From Natrialbaceae archaeon Tc-Br11_E2g14 (GTDB taxonomy: Archaea; Halobacteriota; Halobacteria; Halobacteriales; Natrialbaceae): 64,000 nt of DNA. A program made the translations under genes and the position numbers. Below, piece by piece: positions 20,464-30,163 of this stretch; the stretch's first letter is position 1, and each line of letters starts with the position of its first letter. The notes beneath the pieces are model-generated. The model searched no databases. It was not told the DNA's origin and saw only the letters and a list, made by a program, of their open reading frames with translations. The stretch lies in NCBI GenBank assembly GCA_001564275.1, contig LKND01000003.1:1-64000 (forward strand), given 5' to 3'.

Positions 20464-21414
20464 ATGCCGTACAGTACACAGCTCAGAGACCGGCTCGACC
20501 GAGACGAGATACTTGTCTGCCCTGGCTCACACGATCCGTTGACCGCCCGCGTTATCGACGAAGTCGGGTTCGACGCGATCTACATGACCGGATACGGGAC
20601 CTCGCTGTCACGGACTGGGTATCCCGACGCCGGACTGATTACGATGACGGAGATGGTCAGGAACGCACGACATATCCAGGAGACGATCGACGTCCCCCTC
20701 ATCGCTGACGCCGACAACGGCTTCGGGAACGCCGTCAACACCATCAGGACCGTCCGGGAGTACATTCAGGCCGGCCTCGGCGGGATCCAGCTCGAGGATC
20801 AGACCTTCCCCAAGCGCTGTGGTCACGTCGAGGGCCGCCAGGTAATCGAGAAGGAAGCAGCCGTCGGCAAAATCGAGGCTGCAGCGAGCGTTCGCGACGA
20901 ACGGGACGAGGATCTCGTAATCGTGGCCAGGACCGATGCGCTGGGTGCCGTCGACGGAAGCGTCGACGAGGCGATCGACCGGGCCAACGCGTTTCTCGAT
21001 GCCGGGGCAGACGTCGCGTTTGTCGAGGGACCGACGACGACGGAGGAGGTCGAGCGGGTTGGTACCGGTGTCGACGGACCGCTGCTCTACAACTGCACCG
21101 GTATCTCGCCCCTGATGGATGCAGCGGCGCTCGAGGCGGCTGGCTTCGATATCCTCCTGTATCCCGGCGTCTGCACTCGAACGGCGATTATCTCGATGTA
21201 CGAGGCCGCCGTCGACATGAAAGAACGCGGGACCGACGCGGTGGGGGAGGTCTATCGCGAGATGGACGAGTTGCCGATCGGTGGCCTTCACGAGTTTTCG
21301 GGCTTTCCCGAGGTCGTCGAGTGGGAGGAGTCGTATCTCCCTGCCCACGAGCAGGCGAAGTACGAGGACAGTCTTGGTGCGTCGATCTCCGACACCGACG
21401 CCGAGTCCCAGTGA
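20464..21414 (+). CDS. Isocitrate lyase/PEP mutase superfamily lyase (methylisocitrate / dimethylmalate lyase type)
   Basis: MTGYGTSLSRTGYPDAGLITMTEM...LIADADNGFGNAVNTIRTVREYIQAGLGGIQLEDQTFPKRCGHVEG; retains the KRCGH catalytic motif. Confidence 0.88.
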   Translation: MPYSTQLRDRLDRDEILVCPGSHDPLTARVIDEVGFDAIYMTGYGTSLSRTGYPDAGLITMTEMVRNARHIQETIDVPLIADADNGFGNAVNTIRTVREYIQAGLGGIQLEDQTFPKRCGHVEGRQVIEKEAAVGKIEAAASVRDERDEDLVIVARTDALGAVDGSVDEAIDRANAFLDAGADVAFVEGPTTTEEVERVGTGVDGPLLYNCTGISPLMDAAALEAAGFDILLYPGVCTRTAIISMYEAAVDMKERGTDAVGEVYREMDELPIGGLHEFSGFPEVVEWEESYLPAHEQAKYEDSLGASISDTDAESQ

Positions 21415-21497
21415 TCGTCGGCCGGATCGATGTCTTCACCGCCGGACGAGCGTCGATCACGTAACTCACTGTCGGCGACAGGCGGGTAGGCCACTGC

Positions 21498-22886
21498 CTA
21501 TCGATCGGTTTCGACGGCGGCAGCGATCGTGTCGCCGAGCGTCTCGAGCCCGTGGGACTCGAGTGACAGCACGTGTTCGATGATCGTGTCCGTCGCCGCA
21601 TCGGTCGTTGCCGGGCTGGTCACCGATCGGAATTTTTCCACGATCGCTTCGACCGTGAGTCGGCGTTCGGGTTCACCCCGTGGACCCTCGACCGTCGCCG
21701 TCAGGCTTTCGTCAGCCGTTTCGATGCGCACACTTGTTGGCCAGGCAGCGGGGAATCGATCGGTCATCGACGGATCCTCCTCGACGACGATCCGCTCGAG
21801 TAGTCCTCGTAGCGCCGGGTCCGTGAGGCGTGCTCGCGTGAATTGGTCCGGCAGCACTGCGCGATCCACGACGGCCACACCCACCGCATACTGTGGACTG
21901 AACTGAGCGTCGACGACGGTTTGCGGTTTGATCTTCCGATCCCGCGGGTTCGAGAGGGCGAAGGCGCTTTCGAACGTCGAGACGGTGATTTCCTCGACGT
22001 CGTCCGGGTGGATATCGTGTTCGGTCACGAGATCCAGCGTCGCGTCGACGGCTGGATGATTGTACCGGCAACAGGCATAGGGCTTGATCCCAGTCCGGCG
22101 GATCTCGAAGTCCGAACCCAATCCCGACGTGAGGCGATCGGGTTGCGGGTCGACCCCGTACATGTTGAGCAGGCCGTAGGTTCCCGTGAGCGGATCCGCA
22201 GCGCCACGGAATCCATGCTTCCCCAGCGAGACAGCGAGCACCGCGTCGCGAGCAGCCAGTCCAGGGTGAATCCGCTTCGTCCAGGCACCGTTTTCTTTGT
22301 ACTGTAAGGAACCGCTCGCCTGACTCAGGACGATGCCAAGCAGGTTCTCAAGCTCCTCGGCGTCGAATCCGGCGAGCAACCCCCCCGCGACCGCACCCCC
22401 AAACACGCCGCAGGTCGCGGTCCCGTGAAACCCGCGGTCGAGGTGAACACGGTGGTTTCGAAGGGCCATTCCCAACCGGCAGGCAACCTCGTAGCCGGCG
22501 ACCATCGCCGTCAGAAACGACTGTCCGTCGACATCTTCTCGCTCTCCGATCGCCATTGCCGCCGCGACGATGGGCGCACCCGGGTGAATAACCGCCTCCC
22601 GATGCGTGTCATCCAGTTCCAGCATGTGAACAAGCGAACCGTTGACGAACGCTGCAAAGCTGGCTGATTCTCGTTTGCCGGTCGACCAAACAGTGCTCTC
22701 CGGTGGACCCGAAAGTGCCTCGTTTGCGCTGTCGTAGACGACTTGTCCCGAGTCCGTCTCGAGGCCCCTGATTCCAATCCCTAGCGTATCGAGGGTGTAC
22801 TGCTTCGACAGGCGTTGGACGTCATCTGGAAGGCGCTCGAACGTGAGATCCGTACAGTAGGTGCACAGCTCGGTTGCCGGTTGCAT
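21498..22886 (-). CDS. MmgE/PrpD family protein
   Basis: GSLVHMLELDDTHREAVIHPGAPIVAAAMAIGEREDVDG...RIHPGLAARDAVLAVSLGKHGFRGAADPLTGTYG...KPYACCRYNHPAVDA. Confidence 0.9.
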   Translation of the reverse strand: MQPATELCTYCTDLTFERLPDDVQRLSKQYTLDTLGIGIRGLETDSGQVVYDSANEALSGPPESTVWSTGKRESASFAAFVNGSLVHMLELDDTHREAVIHPGAPIVAAAMAIGEREDVDGQSFLTAMVAGYEVACRLGMALRNHRVHLDRGFHGTATCGVFGGAVAGGLLAGFDAEELENLLGIVLSQASGSLQYKENGAWTKRIHPGLAARDAVLAVSLGKHGFRGAADPLTGTYGLLNMYGVDPQPDRLTSGLGSDFEIRRTGIKPYACCRYNHPAVDATLDLVTEHDIHPDDVEEITVSTFESAFALSNPRDRKIKPQTVVDAQFSPQYAVGVAVVDRAVLPDQFTRARLTDPALRGLLERIVVEEDPSMTDRFPAAWPTSVRIETADESLTATVEGPRGEPERRLTVEAIVEKFRSVTSPATTDAATDTIIEHVLSLESHGLETLGDTIAAAVETDR

Positions 22887-23127
22887 GTGGCGGACAATAG
22901 CTCGCGCACACAAATACTATTCCCTCAATTCACGTTCGCTAACCGCGATGTCGTGGGGTTGTTGTGATCACGAGCGGTTCAAATCAGGTCGGCAATGGAC
23001 GGTCCCTCGTCCTGAAAAACACATCGGTCCACTCACGTCGGGCACCCGTATTTGTCGACCAACGGTCATCACCGTTCAACTCATGCCCGGTGAACTCGAT
23101 CGACCTGGGCGTGAGCGGGGGTGGCGA

Positions 23128-24357
23128 TCACGTCACGTCATCGCTAGCGAGGTCCTCGATCGTCTCCCGTTCGTACCCGATCTCCGAGAGCACCGCTTCG
23201 GTGTGTTCGCCAAGGTCGGGTGGATGACGACGGACCGATGTCGGGGTCTGGGACAGGTGCATCGGGCTGCCGGCCATCGGAATCTCACCGAGACGTGGAT
23301 GGTCGACCGTCTGGAGCATCCCACGAGATTCGACCTGTGGGTGCTCGAAGGCTTCTGCAAGGTCCCGAACTGGGGCCGCGGGGACGTCGGCGGCCTCGAG
23401 CAGCGTCAATGCTTCCTCAGTCGTGTACGTCTCGAACTCCGTCGACAACAGCGCTTCGAGGTCGTCCCGGTGAGCCACGCGGTCTGCGTTCGTAGCGAAC
23501 CGCTCGTCTTCGAGGAGGGCTGGTCGGTCCAGAGCTCGACAGAGGCGCCGCCAGAGTTTCTCGGAGGCGGCGGCGACCACAACGTGTCCATCTCGAGTGG
23601 GAAACGCCTGATACGGGACGATCGTCGGGTGGCGAGAGCCCATTTTCGACGGCGGCTCACCCGTTGCGAAGTACGAACTCGCCATGTAGGAAAGCCAGGC
23701 GAGTTGCCCGTCGAAGAGACTCACATCGATCTTCTGTCCATCCGCGTCGGCGAAAGCCCGTCGAAAGAGTGCCGCCAGTATCGCCTGGGTGGCGTACATG
23801 CCGGCACCGATATCTGCTATTGCCACCCCAACTCTAACGGGAGGGCCGTCGGGCTCCCCGGTAATGCTCATGAAACCGCTTTCGGCCTGCATGATCAGAT
23901 CGTATGCCGGATCCCTGGCTGCCGGCCCCCACTCACCGTATCCCGAAAGCGAGCAGTAGATTAGATCTGGGTTACTCGTCGATAGCGTCCCGTAATCGAG
24001 CCCCCACTGTTCGGTCGTCCCGACCCGGAAATTTTCCACGAAGACGTCGGCATCTTCGACGAGGTCGCGTAGCACCGCCTGTCCGCGTTCGTCCTTCAGG
24101 TTCAACGTGATCGACCGCTTGTTCCGGTTGACACTCGCGTAGTACGCGCTCAGCCCCTCCTCATCGCCAAATCTCGGTGGATACCATCCCCGTGTCTGAT
24201 CACCCACATTGGGTCGTTCAACCTTTATGACGTCTGCCCCGAGGTCGGCGAGTTGCATCGTACAGAACGGGCCAACGAGGACCTGTGAGGCGTCGATGAC
24301 GGTGACTCCCTCGAGGGGCCCAACCTCGGTTTCCGGGTCGCGTGCTTCTCCAGCCAT
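23128..24357 (-). CDS. CaiB/BaiF family CoA-transferase (class III)
   Basis: PLEGVTVIDASQVLVGPFCTMQLADLGADVIKVERPNVGDQTRGW...NRNKRSITLNLKDERG...DVFVENFRVGTTEQWGLDY. Confidence 0.93.
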   Translation of the reverse strand: MAGEARDPETEVGPLEGVTVIDASQVLVGPFCTMQLADLGADVIKVERPNVGDQTRGWYPPRFGDEEGLSAYYASVNRNKRSITLNLKDERGQAVLRDLVEDADVFVENFRVGTTEQWGLDYGTLSTSNPDLIYCSLSGYGEWGPAARDPAYDLIMQAESGFMSITGEPDGPPVRVGVAIADIGAGMYATQAILAALFRRAFADADGQKIDVSLFDGQLAWLSYMASSYFATGEPPSKMGSRHPTIVPYQAFPTRDGHVVVAAASEKLWRRLCRALDRPALLEDERFATNADRVAHRDDLEALLSTEFETYTTEEALTLLEAADVPAAPVRDLAEAFEHPQVESRGMLQTVDHPRLGEIPMAGSPMHLSQTPTSVRRHPPDLGEHTEAVLSEIGYERETIEDLASDDVT

Positions 24358-24366
24358 CGTCGCCTC

Positions 24367-25530
24367 TCACTCGTAGGCCGAAATCCCGGTCAGATCCTGA
24401 CCGAGAATGAGCGTGTGGATGTCGTGTGTCCCCTCGTAGGTGTAGACCGTCTCCATGTTGCTCATGTGGCGCATCGGGGGATAATCGCTGGTGATCCCGT
24501 TGCCGCCGAGCATCTCTCGAGCCACGCGTGCCTGATCACGGGCCATGCGCACGTTGTTCCGTTTGGCCATCGAGACGTGCTGTGGACGCAGATCACCTCG
24601 CTCTTTCAATTCGGCAAGGCGGTGAGCGAGCAGTTGTGCGAGCGTGATCTGGGTGGCCATCTCCGCCAGTTTCTCCTGTTGGAGCTGGAATCTGGCGATC
24701 GGCCCCCCGAACTGCTCGCGGTCGGTGGCGTACTCGCGGGCGGTCTCGAAACAATCTCGCGCAGCGCCGACTGCACCCCACGCGATCCCGTAGCGGGCCT
24801 GAGTGAGACAGGACAGCGGCCCCTTCATGCCCTCGACGCCGGGCAGGACGTTCTCCTCGGGAACGAACACGTCGTTGAGACCGATTTCGCCAGTGATCGA
24901 CGCCCGCAGGGAGAGTTTCTCGCCGATCTTGTTCGTCGAAACGCCGTCACGGTCGGTTTCGACGAGGTATCCTCGGACTGGATTCCCATCGCTCGAGCGA
25001 TCCTTGGCCCAGACGACGGCCACGTCGGCGATGGGGGAGTTGGTGATCCAGGTCTTCGAGCCGTTGAGCACGTACCCGTCGGCAGTCCCTTCGGCACGAG
25101 TCTCCATCGCCGATGGGTTCGACCCGTGCTCCGGTTCGGTGAGTCCGAAGCACCCCACCGCGTCGCCAGCGCCGAGTTTCGGCAGCCATGCCTCCTTCTG
25201 GGCCTCGCTTCCGAAGGCGTGGATGGGATACATGACGAGCGCACCTTGCACTGACGCCATCGAACGCAACCCCGAGTCACACGCCTCGAGTTCCTGCATC
25301 AACAGTCCATAGGCCGTCTCAGAGACGTTCGGCGAGCCATACCCCTCGAGGTTGGGTGCATAGAACCCCATCTCGCCCATCTCGGGGATTAACTCGGTTG
25401 GGAAGGTGCCCTCTTCGTAATAATCGGCGATGTCAGGTCGGACCTGATCGTCGACGAACTCGCGAGCCGTGTCCCGGATCAGCCGTTCCTCCTGATCCAA
25501 GCCGTCCTCTAACGCCACGTAGTCGAGCAT
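24367..25530 (-). CDS. Acyl-CoA dehydrogenase, glutaryl-CoA dehydrogenase-like
   Basis: GCFGLTEPEHGSNPSAMETRAEGTADGYVLNGSKTWITNSPIADVAVVWAKD...NMETVYTYEGTHDIHTLILGQDLTGISAYE, closely resembling GCDH. Confidence 0.88.
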   Translation of the reverse strand: MLDYVALEDGLDQEERLIRDTAREFVDDQVRPDIADYYEEGTFPTELIPEMGEMGFYAPNLEGYGSPNVSETAYGLLMQELEACDSGLRSMASVQGALVMYPIHAFGSEAQKEAWLPKLGAGDAVGCFGLTEPEHGSNPSAMETRAEGTADGYVLNGSKTWITNSPIADVAVVWAKDRSSDGNPVRGYLVETDRDGVSTNKIGEKLSLRASITGEIGLNDVFVPEENVLPGVEGMKGPLSCLTQARYGIAWGAVGAARDCFETAREYATDREQFGGPIARFQLQQEKLAEMATQITLAQLLAHRLAELKERGDLRPQHVSMAKRNNVRMARDQARVAREMLGGNGITSDYPPMRHMSNMETVYTYEGTHDIHTLILGQDLTGISAYE

Positions 25531-25593
25531 CACACGATTCACTATCAATAGCGTTCATATAACTCTTTGCGTCCGATCGCTGACCACTACGAG

Positions 25594-25681
25594 ACGTAGT
25601 AGCCACTGAACGTCATTGCACACATCCTCACGAGACCATGGCTCACTGTGAAGGTGTGTAAATCGTTTCAATTGTTACTAT
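25594..25681. repeat. About 88-bp palindromic intergenic repeat, family P2, copy 2
   Basis: gtagtagccactgaacgtcattgcacacatcc...aaggtgtgtaaatcgtttcaattgttactata; shares GTAGCCACTGAACGTCATTGCACAC with copy 1. Confidence 0.75.
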
Positions 25682-25732
25682 AGCATCGATGACGCATGAC
25701 ACTGTGGTGACGACCGACCCTGGACCAGCCCG

Positions 25733-26503
25733 TCACTGGTAGGCCAGTTTCAGTTCGATCTCGTTGACCGCCCCGAGCAACAGATCGGGGATCTCCTGTT
25801 CAAAATATGCACCGGTCAACCGGCGGGCAGGCCCGGCGACGGATATCGCCCCGTGTACGGCATCGTCGAGGAGAATTGGGGCACCGACCGCCCGAATGCT
25901 CTCGTGGGACTCGCGGTTGTTGAACGCCACACCGCGTTCGCGAATCGTTTCCAGTTGCTCCTCGAGGGCGTCTCGAGTGGTGATCGTTTCGTCCGTGACC
26001 CCGGAGAGGCCGGTTCGATCGATAATCGCGTCAACGCGTGCGGGTGGAAGATGTGCGAGAATCGCCTTCCCGGCCGAGAGCGTGTGAATCCGCTTTCGTT
26101 TCCCGACCCACGAGTTCGTCGGCACGCCCCGATCCCCGGTCAGGCGGGCGATGTAGACGGCACAATCGTGCTCTTCGACGACCAAGTTCACCGCCTCGTC
26201 GGTTTCGTCGACGAGTTGCTCGAGGACCGGTTCAGCGGCGCCGATGAGTTTCCGGTAGTGGTGTTTCGCTTGCATTCCGTGGTCGAGGTATTTCAGGCCG
26301 AGCCGGTAGCCCTCGGGGTCGGCCACGACGTAACCCGCCTCCTCGAGGGACGCCAGGTGTTCGTGGGCGGTGCTGTTAGCAATTCCGACGGCGTCTGCCA
26401 ACTCGACGAGTCTGATGTGCCCGGACTCGTGGATTGTTTCGATAATGGCGAAAGCGGTGGTCGTGGATTTGATCCCCCGCCGAGTATCGGTGTTCCGTCC
26501 CAT
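25733..26503 (-). CDS. IclR family transcriptional regulator
   Basis: GIKSTTTAFAIIETIHESGHIRLVELADAVGIANSTAHEHLASLEEAGYVV...YIARLTGDRGVPTNSWVGKRKRIHTLSAGKAILAHLP. Confidence 0.93.
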   Translation of the reverse strand: MGRNTDTRRGIKSTTTAFAIIETIHESGHIRLVELADAVGIANSTAHEHLASLEEAGYVVADPEGYRLGLKYLDHGMQAKHHYRKLIGAAEPVLEQLVDETDEAVNLVVEEHDCAVYIARLTGDRGVPTNSWVGKRKRIHTLSAGKAILAHLPPARVDAIIDRTGLSGVTDETITTRDALEEQLETIRERGVAFNNRESHESIRAVGAPILLDDAVHGAISVAGPARRLTGAYFEQEIPDLLLGAVNEIELKLAYQ

Positions 26504-26675
26504 TGTTACAGGACACATGTTGTGTTCGCACATATCTCTTGTCATCGATCGTGTCGAATGGGGCTCTGCAGGGGCTCGAGCACCCGTGCAGCTGGTACCG
26601 GGCGTACCTGGGTGAAAGATCCAGTAGGGCACCACCGATAGTTGGGTCGTCACGGCTACAGGCGACTCGCCCAAA

Positions 26676-26694
26676 GTTTCGATAGTGTCGAAAC
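26676..26694. promoter_or_regulatory. Candidate IclR operator, GTTTCGA-tagtg-TCGAAAC
   Basis: Perfect 7-bp inverted repeat with 5-bp spacer in the intergenic region upstream of the IclR gene. Confidence 0.5.
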
Positions 26695-26910
26695 CATCGT
26701 GCATCTGCCCGCCACTGACATCACTGAAACATGCAAAGCAATAGACGTGGCGGGGGCTAGTAGCTGCAACAGGTGCTGTTCATGACAGCGGCAACGTTGC
26801 GTGGACACATCACATGTCCATACGAGATGGGGTCGACCTGCAGGGGAGCGTACATTACAAGCATATGGTTGTAATGTTAGGGAGGCGATAGTCGATGTCG
26901 AATAGGTATT

Positions 26911-26929
26911 ATTTCGCCACTGTCGAAAT
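26911..26929. promoter_or_regulatory. Candidate IclR operator, second site ATTTCG-ccactgt-CGAAAT
   Basis: Inverted repeat matching the reverse complement of the 26676 site at about 15 of 19 positions. Confidence 0.45.
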
Positions 26930-27133
26930 GCGTTCACACCAGAGCTCCACTCCAACTCCGGTCCGGACGTCGCTCTCTGTACGTCCACGGAGAAGGGCCG
27001 GCTCGGGAGTTATCCACTCGAGTGAGCGAAGGCCACCGTCCAACAACCAGACGAGAGGGCATCGATACGGTTGACGACGACTACCAGCTCATCGGTTTCG
27101 ACAATGACGAAGGGAATTGACCAGGGATGCCGG

Positions 27134-27625
27134 TTACTCCTGGCGCTGTTGTCGGTAGGCAACGAGGCCTCCCGCCTCGAGAATCGACTGGAGATTCGGT
27201 GGCAAGGTGCCCGATGGAAGGGTGGTCTCGTCACGGAGGTTGGTGAACGTGCCAGCAGAGAGGTCGATGGCGACGGTGTCGCCATCATTGACCACACTCG
27301 AGACACCCTCGACTTCGGCCAGGGGTAGACCGACGTTGATACAGTTGCGATAGAAAATTCGAGAGAACGATTCCGCGACGACCGCACCGACACCGGCGTA
27401 CTTGAGGGCAAGTGGAGCGGCCTCGCGGGAGGAACCCAGGCCGAGATTCTCGCCGGCAACGATGACGTCGCCGGCCTCGATTCGGTCGGGCAATTCGGGA
27501 TCGTACCCCTCGAGGACGTGATCGCCGAATTCGGCCTTGTCGTCGAGGTGCAGATACTTCCCGGGTAAGATCTGGTCAGTGTCGACCGCGTCACCGATGA
27601 CGTGGGCGGTGCCTTCGATATACAT
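27134..27625 (-). CDS. Aconitase/IPM-isomerase family small (swivel) subunit, LeuD-like
   Basis: IEGTAHVIGDAVDTDQILPGKYL...VIVAGENLGLGSSREAAPLALKYAGVGAVVAESFSRIFYRNCINVGLPL. Confidence 0.88.
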   Translation of the reverse strand: MYIEGTAHVIGDAVDTDQILPGKYLHLDDKAEFGDHVLEGYDPELPDRIEAGDVIVAGENLGLGSSREAAPLALKYAGVGAVVAESFSRIFYRNCINVGLPLAEVEGVSSVVNDGDTVAIDLSAGTFTNLRDETTLPSGTLPPNLQSILEAGGLVAYRQQRQE

Positions 27626-28878
27626 CAGGCCACCTCCCTCGGATCGGTAATCTCGCCGTAGATAGCAGCGGCGGCGGCCGTTTCCGGACTGCTGATGTAG
27701 ATTTCTCCTGGCCCCATGCGCCCGGGGAAGTTTCGGTTCATCGTCCCGACACAGGTGTCGCCCTCACCGAGTAAGCCGCCGTGGGCCCCGAAACAGGGGC
27801 CACACCCGGGGGCGTTCACCACCCCGCCAGCGTCCATGATGCGGTTGGTGATTCCCTCCTCGTTCATTCGCTTGGCGGCTGCCTTGCTGCCGGGGACGAC
27901 GATCAAGTCGGTGTGTTTCGCGACGACGTCGCTACCGAGGACGTCGGTGAAGGCACGAATGTCTTCGTATCGAGCGTTGTTGCAGGTGCCGACGAACACC
28001 TGATCGACCGCCGTTCCCGCATTGTCGACGACCGTCCCGATGTTGTCGACGGCAGATGGCATCGCCACCAGCGGTTCGATCGCCGACCCATCGATTCGGT
28101 GGGTCGTGGTGTACGCTGCATCGGGATCGGCTTCGACGGTTTCGTAGGGCGCTCGTGCACGTCCCTCAAGGTAGGATTCAGTGACGGAATCCGCAGGAAT
28201 GATCCCCGTCTGTGCGCCGAGTTCGACCGCGAAGTTGGTGAGCGTCTGGCGTTCGTGCATCTCGAGCGCGTCGATACCAGGGCCGTAGTACTCGATCGCG
28301 TCGTAAATCGCCTCGCTGGCCGTCAGTTCCCCCATGATGGCGAGGCCCAAATCCTTTGCACTGGTCCCCGCGGGAAGTTCGTCGGTCACGACGAGTTTGC
28401 GCGTCTCCGGCACCTTGAGCCACAGTTCACCGGTCCCCAGCGCCTGCCCGAGGTCCGTATGAGAGATGCCCGTCGAGAACATGCCGAAGGCCCCGTGGGT
28501 CGTCGTGTGCGAATCCGAGCCGATGATGAGCTGTCCGGGTAGGGCGTATCCCTCCTCGGCGACGATATTGTGGAGGATTCCCTGCCCCGAGTCGTAGAAG
28601 TGTTCGACAGCTTGCTCGTCCAACCACGCGCGCATCTCGTTCATGTGCGTCGTAATCGTGGGATCACTCGAGGGCACGTGGTGGTCGAACGCAACGATTG
28701 CCTGCTCCGGATTGGCGATCCGATCGTACCCGAGGTCGTCCATCCGTTCGATACCGCGGTACATCGAGAGATCGTTCGCCAGGATCCAGTCCGGCGTAAC
28801 GTCGACGAGATCGCCGGGATCGACCGTCGAGGCCGTCGCATGGCTGGCTATGATCTTCTGGGCGATTGTCTGCCCCAT
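27625..28878 (-). CDS. Aconitase/IPM-isomerase family large subunit, LeuC-like hydratase
   Basis: MGQTIAQKIIASHA...GQLIIGSDSHTTTHGAFGMFSTGISHTDLG...VGTCNNARYEDI...GVVNAPGCGPCFGAHGG Fe-S ligand motifs. Confidence 0.9.
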   Translation of the reverse strand: MGQTIAQKIIASHATASTVDPGDLVDVTPDWILANDLSMYRGIERMDDLGYDRIANPEQAIVAFDHHVPSSDPTITTHMNEMRAWLDEQAVEHFYDSGQGILHNIVAEEGYALPGQLIIGSDSHTTTHGAFGMFSTGISHTDLGQALGTGELWLKVPETRKLVVTDELPAGTSAKDLGLAIMGELTASEAIYDAIEYYGPGIDALEMHERQTLTNFAVELGAQTGIIPADSVTESYLEGRARAPYETVEADPDAAYTTTHRIDGSAIEPLVAMPSAVDNIGTVVDNAGTAVDQVFVGTCNNARYEDIRAFTDVLGSDVVAKHTDLIVVPGSKAAAKRMNEEGITNRIMDAGGVVNAPGCGPCFGAHGGLLGEGDTCVGTMNRNFPGRMGPGEIYISSPETAAAAAIYGEITDPREVA

Positions 28879-29008
28879 ATCAGGTCGGTTGCGCTTCTCC
28901 CCGATATAGTTATTTGTTAGTTCGGAATCACTTGTCTCGAGGGGTGCATTTCTTGCCGGTACACTAGCACGTATAAACACGCTCGGATACGTGTGGGGTA
29001 TAGAGCCC

Positions 29009-30136
29009 ATGGGACAATCCAGTGAGACAGCCGACGGATCGCCGCTACGACAACTCGACGAACTGGACGTGATCGTCGATACTGACGCACACATTCGTGA
29101 GACGGTTGAGGACCTCATTCCCTACATCGACGACCGGTACGAGGGAGCAAAGTGGATCGTCGAGCGAACCGAACACCCAGAACGGGACATCTACTCGCTG
29201 ACGCACTCGCTCCCGCCGAGTCTCCACGCCGAGCGCGGTGGGTGGAGTGCCGACACGAACACGGTCGATAAGAAACTGCAGGAATTAGACGAGTTCAACA
29301 TCGATTACGGCATCGTCGACCCGGGATTGAACCTGGTGTTGCCAACGGTCAACAACGAGCGCATCGCCGTCGCGATGATGAACGCCTATAACAGTTGGCT
29401 GCTCGATAACTTCCTGGACGAGGGGAACCATCGGCTGAAAGCCAACCTCCTGGTATCTCACCACAAACCGGACAAATCGGCCGAAGAGATCGATCGGTTG
29501 GCGAACGAAAAGGACGTCGTCGGCGTTGCTCTGCCGTCGACCGGCGTCATTCCGCCGGTTGGACACGAGCGCTACGACCCGATCTACCAGGCTGCCAGTG
29601 ATCACGACCTCCCGGTGTTCTTCCACGGGGCGTCTACTAACACGTCACACGTCTTCCCGCTCCAGCGGATGTACAATCAGACGTACACGGAAGACCACGT
29701 CATCATCCACCCGTTCAGCCAGATGTGGAACCTGTCGTCGCTCATCTTCCAGGGTGCCCCCGAACGCTTCCCGGACCTCGACTTCGTGTTCCAGGAGTCC
29801 GGCGTGGGGTGGATCCCCTACCTGATGTGGCGCATGGACGATCATTACCTCGAGATGAACTACGAACTGCCGCTCCTCCAGCAAATGCCAAGCGACTACA
29901 TACACGATCAGATCTACTTCACGACCCAGCCGCTGGGCCACACCGAGGACAATCCGAAACACCTGGCGATGGCCATCGAGATGGCGGGGCCGGACAACAT
30001 TATGTACTCCTCTGATCTCCCGCACTCGGATTTCGACCCACCGAGTGAGTTGTTCAACCGGATCCGCTCGCACTTCGATCGCGAAACCGTCGAGAACATC
30101 ATGGGGAAGACTGCCATGGATTTGGTAGACCTCTAA
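29009..30136 (+). CDS. Amidohydrolase family protein (ACMSD / aromatic decarboxylase-like TIM barrel)
   Basis: DVIVDTDAHIRETVEDLIPYIDDRY...VFFHGASTN...IHPFSQMWNLSSLIFQGAPERFPDLDFVFQESGVGWIPYLMWRMD...MYSSDLPHSDFDPP. Confidence 0.85.
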   Translation: MGQSSETADGSPLRQLDELDVIVDTDAHIRETVEDLIPYIDDRYEGAKWIVERTEHPERDIYSLTHSLPPSLHAERGGWSADTNTVDKKLQELDEFNIDYGIVDPGLNLVLPTVNNERIAVAMMNAYNSWLLDNFLDEGNHRLKANLLVSHHKPDKSAEEIDRLANEKDVVGVALPSTGVIPPVGHERYDPIYQAASDHDLPVFFHGASTNTSHVFPLQRMYNQTYTEDHVIIHPFSQMWNLSSLIFQGAPERFPDLDFVFQESGVGWIPYLMWRMDDHYLEMNYELPLLQQMPSDYIHDQIYFTTQPLGHTEDNPKHLAMAIEMAGPDNIMYSSDLPHSDFDPPSELFNRIRSHFDRETVENIMGKTAMDLVDL

Positions 30137-30163
30137 CGCGCCACGCCACAGATTATCCACGCT

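Noticed and set aside
20464-22886. Full methylcitrate cycle (prpBCD)
   Set aside because: A lyase and a PrpD-like gene exist but no methylcitrate synthase or propionyl-CoA synthetase is in the window.
26656-26988. 110-aa minus-strand ORF between IclR and the hydratase genes
   Set aside because: No recognisable family, overlaps the candidate operator sites, and composition is not haloarchaeal (not acidic).
27134-28878. Annotation as leucine-biosynthetic leuCD
   Set aside because: No leuA or leuB nearby; the genes sit next to IclR and catabolic genes; substrate left unassigned.
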